From contig NZ_JAJGNI010000005.1 of the NCBI RefSeq assembly GCF_020781975.1, positions 124,001 to 188,000 of the forward strand: 64,000 nucleotides of DNA, in the 5' to 3' direction. The stretch comes from Microbacterium schleiferi (GTDB lineage Bacteria; Actinomycetota; Actinomycetes; Actinomycetales; Microbacteriaceae). Position numbers and translations under genes: made by a program. Below the pieces are notes generated by a model, which saw only the letters and a program-made list of their open reading frames with translations, was not told the DNA's origin and made no database searches. The stretch's first letter is position 1. Each line of letters starts with the position of its first letter. Below are positions 7,813-16,996 of this stretch, piece by piece.

Positions 7813-9570
7813 GTGGTCGATGTGTCAGGCTCGAGGCTCATGAGCTCGAGTCCGCCCGGCATCCGTGCCCAGCCGAATCCGTCCCATGCGCCGGGTGCGT
7901 TTCTGGTGGCGCTCGTCGCGAGCCTGGGCATCCTGCTCGCGGGAATGCAACTTGCCGTGATCCTGCCGGGATCGCAGCAGCCCGTCACAGCCGTCCTCAT
8001 CGTGTACACCGCTGTCTTCGTCGTGTACATCGGGGCGGGAGTTCTGGCCTGGATGCGGCGACCGTCCAACGGAATGGGACCTCTGCTGATTGCGGCCAGT
8101 CTCGCGGTGTATGCCGGAAACCTCGGCAACGCTTCGGTTGTAGTTCTCGCGCTGGTCGGTGACGTTTTCGCGACTGTCGTGTTCGCGGCGATCGTGCAGC
8201 TGCTGTTGGCTTTTCCCTCCGGACGGCTGCGCGGCACAGTGTCGCGCGTGGTGGTTTCTGCTGCGTACGCGGTTGCGGTGCTCCCTGGAGTCGGTGCTCT
8301 CATCGCCCCGGGAGATCCGCAGGCTCAGGACGTCTTCGTGCTGACGCAGCGCCTGGGCGGGCTCGCCGTCATGGTGGTGACAGCTGGGCTTCTCGCGCGT
8401 ACGGTCCTGGCAGCCGACGCCGTCTTCCGGCGGCTCCTTCTGCCGCTGTACGGGTACGGCATTTTCGCGGTGCTGGCTGTGCCGGCAAGCGCGGCGCTCT
8501 TCGACGTCCTCGGCGCCCAGGGCTCTGTGGCGCTCGCGACGATACAGCTCATCATCCTCGCGGGCGTTCCCGTCGCTTTTGTCGCGGTCATCCTGCGTGG
8601 CGGTTTTCCGCGCAGCGGCGGGTGGGAAGAGTTGAGTGAGGCCCTCGCGGTGGTCAGGGAGGGCAAAACGCCCCTGCGGGATGCGCTTGCTCGCACGCTC
8701 GGAGACGAGACCTTGCGCCTCGTGTTCACGGGCGAGGACGGTGCGTGGATCGACGAGCGCGGCCAGATCATCGATCCGCCGCCGGTCGGCGGTCAGCGCG
8801 CGCTCATCCCCGTCATGGTGGAGGGCCGCACCGTTGCATCGATCGAATACGATCCGCGGCTCACGGTCGATGGGGACTACGTCCGCCGAGTCGGTCAGGT
8901 CATTGCCGTCGCGATCGATCGCGCACGCTTGTCGGTCGAACTGCTGCGCAGCCGGCGCGAACTGATGGCATCCCGGGCGAGGTTGGTCGACGCCGCCGAC
9001 CGGGAGCGGCTGCGGATTGCCCAGGACCTTCACGATGGGCTGCAGATGCAGCTGGTGCTCCTCGCGCTCGAAGCGCAGCAGATCGCGAACGCTGCTGAGG
9101 AAGGCGAGGCGACCAGTGCCCGCTCGCGAGTGCTCCGCGTGAACATCGATGCTGCCGCGAGTGACTTGCGCCGGCTCGTGCACGATGTTCTGCCGTTGCC
9201 CCTGGTCGGTCGCGGACTCGGCAACGCCATCGAGGATCTCGTTGACCGGATGCCGATTCCCACGGCGTTGGAGATGACATCGCTTGAGGAGATTCCCACG
9301 GCGGCGGCGACCACGGCATACTTCGTGGTTGCCGAGGCGCTTACCAATGCCGTGAAGCATGCTCACGCCGACCGCGTCACGGTGACCGTCGCCCGAGTCG
9401 ATGACGTGCTTCGCGTGTCGGTGACCGATACCGGTGTCGGTGGAGCGCACGTCGAGGGGCGAGGACTGGGCGGTCTCGTCGACCGCGTTGAGGCTGTCGG
9501 CGGCTCGCTGACCGTGACCTCGGTGGTGGGGGCGGGTACGAATCTGAGGATGGAGATCCCGTGCGGGTAG
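7813..9570 (+). CDS. Sensor histidine kinase, eight-TM, LiaS/NarL-system type
   Basis: A 585-residue membrane kinase. Eight hydrophobic segments fill about residues 25-260, followed by a small cytoplasmic domain (GAF-like by position, weak), then the HisKA_3 dimerisation helix with phospho-acceptor H407 in AQDLHDGLQ. The HATPase_c domain follows, with the N box AEALTNAVKHAH and G boxes TDTGVGG and GRGLGGLVDRV. HisKA_3 kinases pair with LuxR/NarL-type regulators, which is exactly what follows with a 10-bp overlap. No extracellular sensor domain is evident, so the TM bundle itself probably senses the signal. Start GTG 7813 or ATG 7840. Confidence 0.93.
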   Translation: MVDVSGSRLMSSSPPGIRAQPNPSHAPGAFLVALVASLGILLAGMQLAVILPGSQQPVTAVLIVYTAVFVVYIGAGVLAWMRRPSNGMGPLLIAASLAVYAGNLGNASVVVLALVGDVFATVVFAAIVQLLLAFPSGRLRGTVSRVVVSAAYAVAVLPGVGALIAPGDPQAQDVFVLTQRLGGLAVMVVTAGLLARTVLAADAVFRRLLLPLYGYGIFAVLAVPASAALFDVLGAQGSVALATIQLIILAGVPVAFVAVILRGGFPRSGGWEELSEALAVVREGKTPLRDALARTLGDETLRLVFTGEDGAWIDERGQIIDPPPVGGQRALIPVMVEGRTVASIEYDPRLTVDGDYVRRVGQVIAVAIDRARLSVELLRSRRELMASRARLVDAADRERLRIAQDLHDGLQMQLVLLALEAQQIANAAEEGEATSARSRVLRVNIDAAASDLRRLVHDVLPLPLVGRGLGNAIEDLVDRMPIPTALEMTSLEEIPTAAATTAYFVVAEALTNAVKHAHADRVTVTVARVDDVLRVSVTDTGVGGAHVEGRGLGGLVDRVEAVGGSLTVTSVVGAGTNLRMEIPCG

Positions 9571-10208
9571 TGATCGCTGAAGACGAAGCGTTGTTGCGGC
9601 AGGGACTTGCCCTGGTTCTCGAACAGGACGGGTTCGAGGTCGTCAGCGCGGTGGGAACCGCCGCCGAGCTCGAGGACGCCGTTGGTGAACATCAGCCCCA
9701 ACTGGTGATTACAGACATCCGGATGCCGCCGACGTTCACGGACGAGGGACTCGTGGCCGCGCACCGCATTCGCGCATCGTCGCCCGATGTAGCAATCGTC
9801 GTTCTGTCCCAGCACGTACAGCGCCGCTACGCGATCGAACTCGTCGGCACGGGTCAGGGCAAGGTCGGCTACCTGCTCAAGCAGCGCATCGCGGATGTTC
9901 GTACCTTCACGCAAGACTTGCGACGCGTCGTTCGCGGGGGGACGGCGCTGGACCCCGACGTGGTCGAGATTCTCCTCTCACGTGCCCAGGTGCTCGGCGG
10001 TGGTGTCGAGCGACTGACGCCTCGTCAACGCGAGGTGCTCGGCTACATGGCCGAAGGGCGCAGCAACAGTTGGATTGCGGGCGCCATCGGGTTCTCCGAG
10101 AAAGCTGTCGTCCAGCACACGTCGAAGATCTACGACGCCCTCGGTCTCGCGGTCGATGCGGACGACCATCGTCGCGTGCTTGCCGTGCTTCGCTATCTCA
10201 CCCGCTGA
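9561..10208 (+). CDS. LuxR/NarL-family response regulator
   Basis: A 215-residue partner of the upstream kinase, starting 10 bp inside it. Receiver domain: acidic pair E7/D8, phospho-acceptor D52 in VITDIRMPP, S83 and K107 in GYLLKQ. The C-terminal HTH (about residues 150-210) shows RLTPRQREVLGYMAEGRSN and VVQHTSKIYDALGL, the LuxR DNA-binding fold. GTG start. The 3' end overlaps the oppositely oriented acetyltransferase gene by 11 bp. Target genes are unknown; the divergent lipoprotein hydrolase next to the operon is a plausible one. Confidence 0.95.
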   Translation: MRVVIAEDEALLRQGLALVLEQDGFEVVSAVGTAAELEDAVGEHQPQLVITDIRMPPTFTDEGLVAAHRIRASSPDVAIVVLSQHVQRRYAIELVGTGQGKVGYLLKQRIADVRTFTQDLRRVVRGGTALDPDVVEILLSRAQVLGGGVERLTPRQREVLGYMAEGRSNSWIAGAIGFSEKAVVQHTSKIYDALGLAVDADDHRRVLAVLRYLTR

Positions 10209-11310
10209 CGGCGTCGGTGCTGGCGTCGGATGCGGGCGCGAGCGTCTTCTTCCACGCGCCGATGTAGGCGACCGGGCGGAACCCGATCTCTTCATTCACG
10301 GCCAGCATGGGCCGGTTCTCCTCGGCGTTGTAGGTGAGAATCCGCTGCGTGTGTGGCGCCAGTTCGCGCCAGCGAAGCAGCGCAGCGGTCTTGATCAGCA
10401 TCCCGAGTCGGTGACCGCGGTGCTCGCGAAGCACCAGTGTGTCCTCCTGGTGCGTCACGGGGTGCCCAGGGCTCGACGCCAGCTCGGTGAAGGCAACCAG
10501 TCGACCCGACGCGCGATCGCGCGCCGCGACAACGAGCACGTCGCGCCCGCCCTCGATCCAATGGGTGTCGTGTTCGAGTATCCGGGCCGCATCCCAGCTT
10601 TCCTCGGCGATCTCCATGCCCGCGCTCGGTGCGTCCACACTCATTCGCGACTTCATCCAGGCGTAGTCGGCCACGAACTCCGGGGGAGTCGGCGGACGCC
10701 ACGAGACGAGCTCGTACCCGGCTGACGCCACGGACGCCTGCTGATGGAGCTCGCTCACCAGATCGACACTGGTGGCCGAAAGGTCGAGGATGCTCTTGCG
10801 TTCGACCTGTTCCAGCGCGTAGCCGTGGCGAAGTGCGAATCGCGCAGCGTGATCGAGCGGAATCCGCCCGAAACCGGTCGGCGGAGCAAGTTGCTCACCG
10901 TCTGCGGTCGGGTGTTCGATCCATGACTCGATGACGCGACGCTCGTTCTCGGCGGCAGCCGCCTCGAGGATGCCGAGTGCCGCCGTTCCGACGCCATGAC
11001 TCCACGCGTGGCGGCGAAGTTCGATCTGCGCGTAGGCAGCCGTGGCGTCCTCGTCGTGAGGGAGATCAAGCCCCGCGCGTCCCACGAACTCACCGCCGGA
11101 CCACACCCCCCAGATGAGTCGCTGCGCGAACGGAGATGGCCGATAGTGGGGGAGAAGCACGGCGGGATCGAGTTCCTCGTCTCGGTTGCCGCTGATCTCG
11201 TCATAGACGATGTTGCGGACCCTCACCATCTCGAGGAAGTCTGCCGCCTCGGGGGCGTGGAGACTGCTCGGGATGGTGAGGGGCCGGATGTCGGGTGTTG
11301 CGGTTGTCAC
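10198..11310 (-). CDS. Tandem-domain GNAT N-acetyltransferase
   Basis: A 370-residue protein with two GNAT folds in a row. The N-terminal copy (about 20-170) retains HAWSHGVGTAALGIL, a degenerate acetyl-CoA loop. The C-terminal copy (about 195-360) has the full motif A, VLREHRGHRLGMLIKTA, and motif B, TYNAEENRPMLAVNEEIGFRPV. This two-domain layout is seen in many actinobacterial acetyltransferases, including mycothiol synthase (MshD), but the substrate cannot be read from sequence. GTG start 14 bp after the 80-residue protein gene, so these two are probably one transcript. Confidence 0.87.
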   Translation of the reverse strand: MTTATPDIRPLTIPSSLHAPEAADFLEMVRVRNIVYDEISGNRDEELDPAVLLPHYRPSPFAQRLIWGVWSGGEFVGRAGLDLPHDEDATAAYAQIELRRHAWSHGVGTAALGILEAAAAENERRVIESWIEHPTADGEQLAPPTGFGRIPLDHAARFALRHGYALEQVERKSILDLSATSVDLVSELHQQASVASAGYELVSWRPPTPPEFVADYAWMKSRMSVDAPSAGMEIAEESWDAARILEHDTHWIEGGRDVLVVAARDRASGRLVAFTELASSPGHPVTHQEDTLVLREHRGHRLGMLIKTAALLRWRELAPHTQRILTYNAEENRPMLAVNEEIGFRPVAYIGAWKKTLAPASDASTDAVSG

Positions 11311-11324
11311 GTCGGATCCTTCGA

Positions 11325-11567
11325 TCAGCGGGCGTTCAGATGCCAGGCGGCCAGGCGGACGGCCTGAGCTGCGCGCTCTTCGCGCGCACGCTCCTGGTCG
11401 TACCGGAGGCGTGCGACTTCGCGCTGTTCCCGGGAAGCAGCACGACGGAGGTGCTGCGTGAGTACCCAGACGGCTACCCGAAGGCTTGCGCGCTCGGCGA
11501 GCGTCAGATGTCGACGGACGTGGGGGTGGGTGGTGAGAGCCTCGACGGGCTCGAGCGTGGTGTACAT
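11325..11567 (-). CDS. Small hypothetical protein (80 aa), Arg-rich, helical
   Basis: Not recognised. From ATG 11567 it encodes 80 residues beginning MYTTLEPVEALTTHPHVRRHL. The second half is a strongly charged helix rich in Arg, Glu, Ala and Gln (RLRYDQERAREERAAQAVRL), likely coiled coil. The frame is open to 11627, but AAAAGG lies about 12 bases before the inner ATG, which favours the shorter form. It sits directly upstream of the tandem GNAT gene. No signal peptide or clear TM segment. Confidence 0.55.
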   Translation of the reverse strand: MYTTLEPVEALTTHPHVRRHLTLAERASLRVAVWVLTQHLRRAASREQREVARLRYDQERAREERAAQAVRLAAWHLNAR

Positions 11568-11728
11568 GAGAGACCTTTTGGTCGGCTGCGAATGCCGGTG
11601 TTCTTCCGGCATGCAGCGGGGAGGCATCCGTGCGCTGGCCAGCGGGTCAGTGCAGATGCGGAGAAGTGAACGGACAGGTAGTCCGTGGGGCCGGAACCGA
11701 CGAGGTCCGGTGGCTCAACCAGCGCGCG

Positions 11729-11824
11729 TTACGCGGCGGTGGGAGCGGCGAGCAGTCCCAGGAAGGTCAGTCCCATGGGAGCGCGCAGCGGGGTGTGTCC
11801 GAACACTGCATTGCGAATCATCAT
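11729..11824 (-). CDS. Short ORF, 31 aa, with strong ribosome binding site
   Basis: ATG-ATG start preceded by GAGAGGAGG eight to nine bases upstream, one of the best Shine-Dalgarno matches in the window, and by a promoter-like pair TTGACG-N18-TAACGT at 11860-11889. The predicted peptide begins MMIRNAVFGHTPLR and ends in a hydrophobic stretch GLTFLGLLAAPTAA, long enough for one short membrane helix. It precedes the 80-residue gene by 161 bp in the same direction. It could be a small membrane protein or a leader peptide. It resembles no family known to me. Confidence 0.6.
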   Translation of the reverse strand: MMIRNAVFGHTPLRAPMGLTFLGLLAAPTAA

Positions 11825-11859
11825 GGCTGTCCTCCTCTCGTGACGTGTCGCGATCTGGA

Positions 11860-11889
11860 ACGTTAGCGGGTCGAAGCAGCGTTCGTCAA
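11860..11889 (-). promoter_or_regulatory. Promoter for the 31-aa ORF (TTGACG-N18-TAACGT)
   Basis: The -35 TTGACG (11884-11889) and -10 TAACGT (11860-11865) are 18 bp apart on the minus strand and leave a leader of about 30 bases carrying AGGAGG. This is one of the few places in the window with a recognisable -35 element. Confidence 0.55.
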
Positions 11890-11969
11890 GCAAGCTCCCA
11901 GAATTCGAGGACCTCCGGGCGTGTCGCCAGTCCTGGGCCTGGCTCCCTCGGTGAAGTGGCCTAGCAGGG

Positions 11970-11975
11970 TAGCGT
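11970..11975 (+). promoter_or_regulatory. Predicted -10 box of smc (TAGCGT)
   Basis: TAGCGT is 54 bases before the smc ATG. Unlike most genes here, smc has a real leader with GGGAAGGA ending seven bases before the start. Confidence 0.4.
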
Positions 11976-12029
11976 AGGTCGACGGTCGGTGGTGGGGGTC
12001 GATACGCCACACGTCGGGAAGGAACGCGC

Positions 12030-15000
12030 ATGCACCTGAAGAGCGTCACGCTCAAGGGGTTCAAGTCATTCGCCCAGCCGACCACCTTCGCCTTCGAACC
12101 GGGGGTGACCGCGATCGTCGGACCCAACGGCTCGGGCAAGTCCAACGTCGTCGATGCGCTGGCCTGGGTCATGGGGGAGCAGGGCGCCAAGACCCTGCGC
12201 GGCGGCAAGATGGAAGACGTCATTTTCGCCGGTACCTCGACTCGCGGGCCGCTGGGTCGCGCCGAAGTGCAACTCACGATCGACAACAGCGACGGAGCTC
12301 TGCCGATCGAGTACTCCGAGGTCACGATCAGCCGGACGCTGTTTCGCAACGGAGCGAGCGAGTACGCGATCAACGGCGAAGGATGCCGTCTGCTTGACGT
12401 ACAGGAGCTCCTGAGCGACTCGGGACTCGGGCGCGAGATGCACGTCATCGTCGGGCAGGGTCGGCTCGACACAGTGCTGCAGGCCTCTCCCGAAGACCGA
12501 CGCGGGTTCATCGAAGAAGCCGCGGGAATCCTCAAGCACCGGCGCCGCAAAGAGAAGACGCTTCGCAAGCTCGAGGCGATGGAAGCGAACCTCACGCGCC
12601 TGAGCGATCTGGCCGGTGAGCTGCGCCGACAGCTCAAGCCTCTGGGCCGCCAAGCCGAGATCGCCCGGGAAGCTGCCACGATCGCCGCTGTCGTGCGCGA
12701 CGCGAAGGCTCGCTTGATAGCCGACGAACTCGTCGGCTTGCGTGCGGAGCTGGCAGATCACATGCGGGCCGAGCATGAGCGCCACGCCGAGCGGCTTGTG
12801 TTGCAGGATCGATCCGATCAGCTGCGGGTACGGATCGCGCAGCTCGAGGCTGAGCAGCGGTCCGAGGCTGTCGATGGTGCGCGGCGGGTGCTGTTCTCGC
12901 TCGAACGCGTGCAGGAGCGCCTGCGCGGGCTGTACTCGCTCGCCGGCCAGCGGTTGACGCTTCTCGGGGAGTCGTCCGATGACGACGGTGCGGCAGTCCG
13001 AACCGTCACGAGCGCAATGATCGATGACGCGCGGGCTGAGATCGACGAGGTTTCTGCAGGTCTCGTGGATGCCGAGGATGCGGCATCCGAGGCTGCCCGT
13101 GACGTCATGCGAGCTCGAGCCGAACTCGACGCCCTGGATGTCGACATCGCCGAGCAGAGCGCGCTGGTTTCGCAGCATGAGATGAAGCTCACCGCTCTGC
13201 GGGGGTCGGCGGACGCCGCAGCGTCAGCGCTGGCGGCCATCGACGATGCGCTGGCACGGCAGCAACGCGCATTGGATGCCGCGACGGCTCGTCGCGAGTC
13301 GGCGGCGGCGGAGCTTGCCGGGGTCGATCCCGAGCTCGTTCCCGAGGGCAGCTCGGCGCAGTACGCAGCCGAGTACGACGAGGCTGGCCGCCGGGCGACG
13401 GATGCCGAGACCCGCGTCTCGGAGCTCCGGGACCGCCTTCACGAGACCGAACGCGAGATCGAAGCGCTCACCGCCCAGACCACGGCGCTGACGCGCGCGC
13501 TGGGCGTCAAGAACGCCTCAGCTGACCTGATTGCTGAGGAAGCTCCCGGGGTTCGGGGCCTGGTCGGTGACGCCATTCAGATCACGCCCGGGTATGAGGC
13601 CGCGATCGCCGCCGTGCTCGGTCCCCGCGCCGAAGGTGTGCTGGTGGACAGCCTCGAGGATGGCTTTGCGCTGGCCGAGCGAGTGCGTGACGCCGATCGC
13701 GGGGTGGTCGATTTTGTCATCGGCGAGGTCGCGGAAGCGGTTGAGGATCTTTCTGGATTCGGTTCGCTGCGGCCCGCCCCAGATGTTGTCACCGGTCCCG
13801 CCGGTGTGCGGGCGCTTCTGGCGCGTGTCGTCATCGCGGACGACCTCGACGCAGTTCGGAAGAGCGCGCCGCAGGTGGTCGCCGACCCGCGCACGATCAC
13901 CGTCGTCACCCGGGCGGGTGAGGTGTTCACAGGCTCGTCGCTGCGAGCAGGCGCGGGAGCCTCTCGATCCCGACTTGAGCTCCTGGCCGAACGAGACGCT
14001 GCCGCCGACCGTCGCGATGAACTCGTCGTGGTGGCCGACTCCCTGCGGGAGGCGCTCGCCGATGCGCGCGCCGAGGCCGAGGAGGCCAAACGCCACACGA
14101 GCGCGGCGCTGACCCGGCTGCGTGAGCACGACGCAGCGGTGGCTGCGCACGCGGAACAGGTCAACCGCGCCACCGTGCAAGTCGAGGCTGCCAGCGCGGA
14201 GTGTGAACGGCTTGAGGCAGGACTCGCGCAGGCGCAGGCTGCCCGGGATGATGCTGCGGCAGCCGCAGCGTCGGCTCAGGCGCAATTGCAGCATGCCCTG
14301 GAGGCGCCGCGTCCCATTCTTGACGCATCGGCTCGCGACGGGCTTCTCGAGGCACTCGAGGGTGCGCGGGAGCACGAGATGCGGGCGCGGCTCGAGGTCG
14401 AAACGCTCCGTGAGCGGGTTCGCGCCGGACAGGCGCGTGTGCAGCAGCTGGAACGCCAGCGCGAGCGCGAGGCCGCGGCTGCCGCCGAAGCGGCGCGACG
14501 CGCTGTCATTCGTCGACGCCAACGTCAGGTTGCCGCCGATGTCGCAGCGACCCTGCCGGCCGTCCTGGATTCGGTCGACCGATCGGTCTCGGCGGCGCGT
14601 CTCGAGCTCGCTGAAGCCGAGTCGGCCCGCTCCGCCGTCACGTCAGAGCTGTCGGCAGTTCGGGCCGACGAAGCCGCGGTTCGGGAACGTCTGGCAGGAC
14701 TCACCGAAAGCGTTCACGGGCTCGAGCTGCAGATGCACGAGAAGCGACTTCACGTGACGAGCATCCTTGACCGGGCGCGATCGGAACTGAGTCTTGAGGA
14801 AGACATTCTCGTTTCCGAATATGGGCCCGATCAGCCGATTCCTGCTGACGACGGCGAAGAGCCGGTGGCTTTCGACCGCGCGAGTCAGCGGAAGCGGCTC
14901 CAGGATGCCGAACGCAAGCTAGCGCAACTCGGTCGGGTGAATCCGCTCGCGCTCGAGGAATTTGCCGCGCTCGAACAGCGACACGCGTTCCTCACGGAGC

Positions 15001-15536
15001 AGCTCGCCGACCTCACCAGCACGCGAAAGGACCTCGTCACGATCATCGAGGACCTCGATGAGCGGATGCAGACGATCTTCCTCGCCGCGTTCGACGACAC
15101 CCGGACCGCGTTCGACGAGGTCTTTCCGATCCTGTTCCCCGGGGGCTCGGGGAGCCTGAGCCTGACCGATCCGGACAACCCGCTGACTACCGGAATCGAA
15201 GTTGCGGTGCGGCCGGTCGGAAAGAAGATCGAGCGGCTCTCGCTGCTGTCTGGCGGCGAGAGATCCCTCGCGGCGGTCGCGCTGCTGACGGCGATTTTCA
15301 AGGCCCGTCCGAGCCCGTTCTACATCCTCGACGAGGTGGAGGCGGCGCTCGACGACGCCAACCTCGGGCGACTCCTGGGTGTGTTCGAGCAGCTGCGCGC
15401 CAGTAGTCAGCTCATCGTGATCACCCATCAGAAGCGGACGATGGAGATCGCCGACGCACTCTACGGTGTCTCGATGCGACAGGACGGCGTCTCGGCTGTC
15501 GTTGGCCAGCGGATCGCCGATCGCGCGGCCAGCTGA
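12030..15536 (+). CDS. smc: Chromosome segregation protein SMC
   Basis: An 1168-residue condensin ATPase. N-terminal head with Walker A GPNGSGKSN (31-39) and the loop ALAWVMGEQGAKTLRGGKMEDVIF. Long coiled-coil arms (about 170-480 and 660-1000) flank the hinge (about 500-650, with the family motif LRAGAGASR). The C-terminal head carries the ABC signature LSGGERSLAAVALL and Walker B FYILDEVEAALDD. The arms are rich in Ala and Arg, as is usual at high GC. It lies 15 bp upstream of ftsY, the normal actinobacterial order. ScpA/ScpB partners are not in the window. Confidence 0.98.
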   Translation: MHLKSVTLKGFKSFAQPTTFAFEPGVTAIVGPNGSGKSNVVDALAWVMGEQGAKTLRGGKMEDVIFAGTSTRGPLGRAEVQLTIDNSDGALPIEYSEVTISRTLFRNGASEYAINGEGCRLLDVQELLSDSGLGREMHVIVGQGRLDTVLQASPEDRRGFIEEAAGILKHRRRKEKTLRKLEAMEANLTRLSDLAGELRRQLKPLGRQAEIAREAATIAAVVRDAKARLIADELVGLRAELADHMRAEHERHAERLVLQDRSDQLRVRIAQLEAEQRSEAVDGARRVLFSLERVQERLRGLYSLAGQRLTLLGESSDDDGAAVRTVTSAMIDDARAEIDEVSAGLVDAEDAASEAARDVMRARAELDALDVDIAEQSALVSQHEMKLTALRGSADAAASALAAIDDALARQQRALDAATARRESAAAELAGVDPELVPEGSSAQYAAEYDEAGRRATDAETRVSELRDRLHETEREIEALTAQTTALTRALGVKNASADLIAEEAPGVRGLVGDAIQITPGYEAAIAAVLGPRAEGVLVDSLEDGFALAERVRDADRGVVDFVIGEVAEAVEDLSGFGSLRPAPDVVTGPAGVRALLARVVIADDLDAVRKSAPQVVADPRTITVVTRAGEVFTGSSLRAGAGASRSRLELLAERDAAADRRDELVVVADSLREALADARAEAEEAKRHTSAALTRLREHDAAVAAHAEQVNRATVQVEAASAECERLEAGLAQAQAARDDAAAAAASAQAQLQHALEAPRPILDASARDGLLEALEGAREHEMRARLEVETLRERVRAGQARVQQLERQREREAAAAAEAARRAVIRRRQRQVAADVAATLPAVLDSVDRSVSAARLELAEAESARSAVTSELSAVRADEAAVRERLAGLTESVHGLELQMHEKRLHVTSILDRARSELSLEEDILVSEYGPDQPIPADDGEEPVAFDRASQRKRLQDAERKLAQLGRVNPLALEEFAALEQRHAFLTEQLADLTSTRKDLVTIIEDLDERMQTIFLAAFDDTRTAFDEVFPILFPGGSGSLSLTDPDNPLTTGIEVAVRPVGKKIERLSLLSGGERSLAAVALLTAIFKARPSPFYILDEVEAALDDANLGRLLGVFEQLRASSQLIVITHQKRTMEIADALYGVSMRQDGVSAVVGQRIADRAAS
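13076..13088. repeat. 13-bp mirror pair GGATGC-G-GCATCC inside smc
   Basis: Second copy of the palindrome also seen in rnc and mnmA, again encoding Asp-Ala-Ala-Ser. A further GGATGC lies eight bases upstream at 13065. Confidence 0.7.
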
Positions 15537-15539
15537 CCG

Positions 15540-15545
15540 TAGGCT
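15540..15545 (+). promoter_or_regulatory. Predicted -10 box of ftsY (TAGGCT)
   Basis: TAGGCT, immediately after the smc stop codon, then six bases and the ATG of ftsY. Arrangement identical to coaD. Confidence 0.55.
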
Positions 15546-15551
15546 GGAGCT

Positions 15552-16424
15552 ATGGCCGAATCATCCTGGTCGCTCGGACGAGCGCTTCGCGGCATGTTCG
15601 TCAAACCCACGATCGATGAGACGACGTGGGAGGACCTTGAGACGGCGCTCCTGACAGCCGACTTCGGCCCTGACATCACCGAGCGCATCGTGGATGAGCT
15701 GCGCGAGAAGGTCGACCGGTATCGGACCACTGATCCGCGTGACCTGCAGCGGATGCTCAAAGAAACGCTCGAAGAACACTTCGCGAGATTCGACACCACG
15801 CTCAAGCTCACCGAGCGCCCCGCCGTCGTGCTCGTGGTCGGGGTCAACGGGGTGGGAAAGACCACGACCATCGGCAAGTTCGCGAACTTCTTGCGCCGCT
15901 ACCAGCGCAGCGTCGTCGTCGGCGCCGCCGACACCTTCCGCGCCGCTGCCGTCGACCAGCTCGCGACCTGGGCTGAGCGTGGAGGCGCGCATATCGTCCG
16001 GCCGCAGCATGAGGGGCAAGACCCGGCATCCGTGGCCTTTCAGACGATCGAGTACGCGAAGAACACCGGAACCGAGATCGTGCTCGTCGACACGGCAGGG
16101 CGCCTGCACACCAAGGGCGGCCTCATGGATGAGCTCGGCAAGATCCGCCGGGTCATCGAGAAGCAGGCGCCGATCAGTGAGGTCCTCCTCGTCCTGGACG
16201 CAACAACGGGGCAGAACGGCGTCATGCAGGCCGAGGCGTTCCTGGAGCACGCCGGCGTCACCGGCCTCGTTCTCACCAAGCTCGACGGCTCAGCGAAGGG
16301 CGGGTTCGTCCTCGCTGTTCAGGAGCGCACCGGCATCCCTGTCAAGCTGCTCGGGCAGGGCGAAGGAATCGGCGATCTCACCGGCTTCACCCCGCACGTT
16401 TTCGCTGCCGCCCTCGTCGATTGA
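15552..16424 (+). CDS. ftsY: Signal recognition particle receptor FtsY
   Basis: SRP receptor GTPase that delivers ribosome-nascent-chain complexes to SecYEG. The 290 residues comprise only the NG domain: N-terminal four-helix bundle (about 10-85), G1 GVNGVGKTTT (97-106), DTFRAAAVDQL, DTAGRLHTKG (G3) and TKLDGSAKGG (G4/G5). The acidic A domain found in E. coli FtsY is absent; membrane contact would rely on the N-terminal amphipathic segment SWSLGRALRGMF. Its GTPase partner Ffh is at 19350. Confidence 0.97.
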   Translation: MAESSWSLGRALRGMFVKPTIDETTWEDLETALLTADFGPDITERIVDELREKVDRYRTTDPRDLQRMLKETLEEHFARFDTTLKLTERPAVVLVVGVNGVGKTTTIGKFANFLRRYQRSVVVGAADTFRAAAVDQLATWAERGGAHIVRPQHEGQDPASVAFQTIEYAKNTGTEIVLVDTAGRLHTKGGLMDELGKIRRVIEKQAPISEVLLVLDATTGQNGVMQAEAFLEHAGVTGLVLTKLDGSAKGGFVLAVQERTGIPVKLLGQGEGIGDLTGFTPHVFAAALVD

Positions 16425-16480
16425 CGCCGCGCCGGGCGCGGGGACTATCGGTCGGCCCCCGGGGCTGGTTTCATGGGGTC

Positions 16481-16981
16481 ATGGCGATCGAGCACGACTT
16501 CTTCGGCCTGCTGGAATCTGGTCCGGACGGTTCGATCTTCTGGTCTGAGAACGTCGAGTTCGCAGACCAGTCGGTCACCGTCGATCTGACCGCGCCCGAT
16601 CAAGACGATGTCTCTCCGGACGCGCTCGATGTAGCCGCGAGCCTCATCTCGTCTCTCGAGACGATTGATCGGATCGCGCGCGAGGCGATGGTGTCGCAGC
16701 TGAGCGAGCGCACCAGCGAGGTAACCGAGTACATCCTGCAACAGCAGGAAATGCTGGGCGAGGAGTTGGAGTCGTTCCTCGTCGACATTTCCGGAGACAC
16801 GCACATCGACGTCATCCGTGCCCTGCAACTGATGAGCATGACGATCCTGGCCGACGAACACGGCGGATCCGACCCGTTCGCCGTGCTCGAGTACGCCCTC
16901 GACCCGGATGCCACCGACGACGTGCTCCTGGTGAACATCGCCTCGGACGGCACGGTGCTCTCGGTCACCAGCGCTGATTGA
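16481..16981 (+). CDS. DUF2004-like protein, function unknown
   Basis: A 166-residue acidic soluble protein beginning MAIEHDFFGLLE. The body alternates a short beta region (SIFWSENVEFADQSVTVDLTA) with helices and ends in a beta hairpin (DDVLLVNIASDGTVLSVTSA), the layout of DUF2004 proteins common in Gram-positive bacteria. No catalytic motif is visible. The frame opens at 16421 but the upstream 20 residues are Arg/Gly-rich, so the ATG at 16481 is preferred. It is convergent with lipA, 15 bp apart. Confidence 0.6.
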   Translation: MAIEHDFFGLLESGPDGSIFWSENVEFADQSVTVDLTAPDQDDVSPDALDVAASLISSLETIDRIAREAMVSQLSERTSEVTEYILQQQEMLGEELESFLVDISGDTHIDVIRALQLMSMTILADEHGGSDPFAVLEYALDPDATDDVLLVNIASDGTVLSVTSAD

Positions 16982-16996
16982 CCGCGCCCAGCTCGC

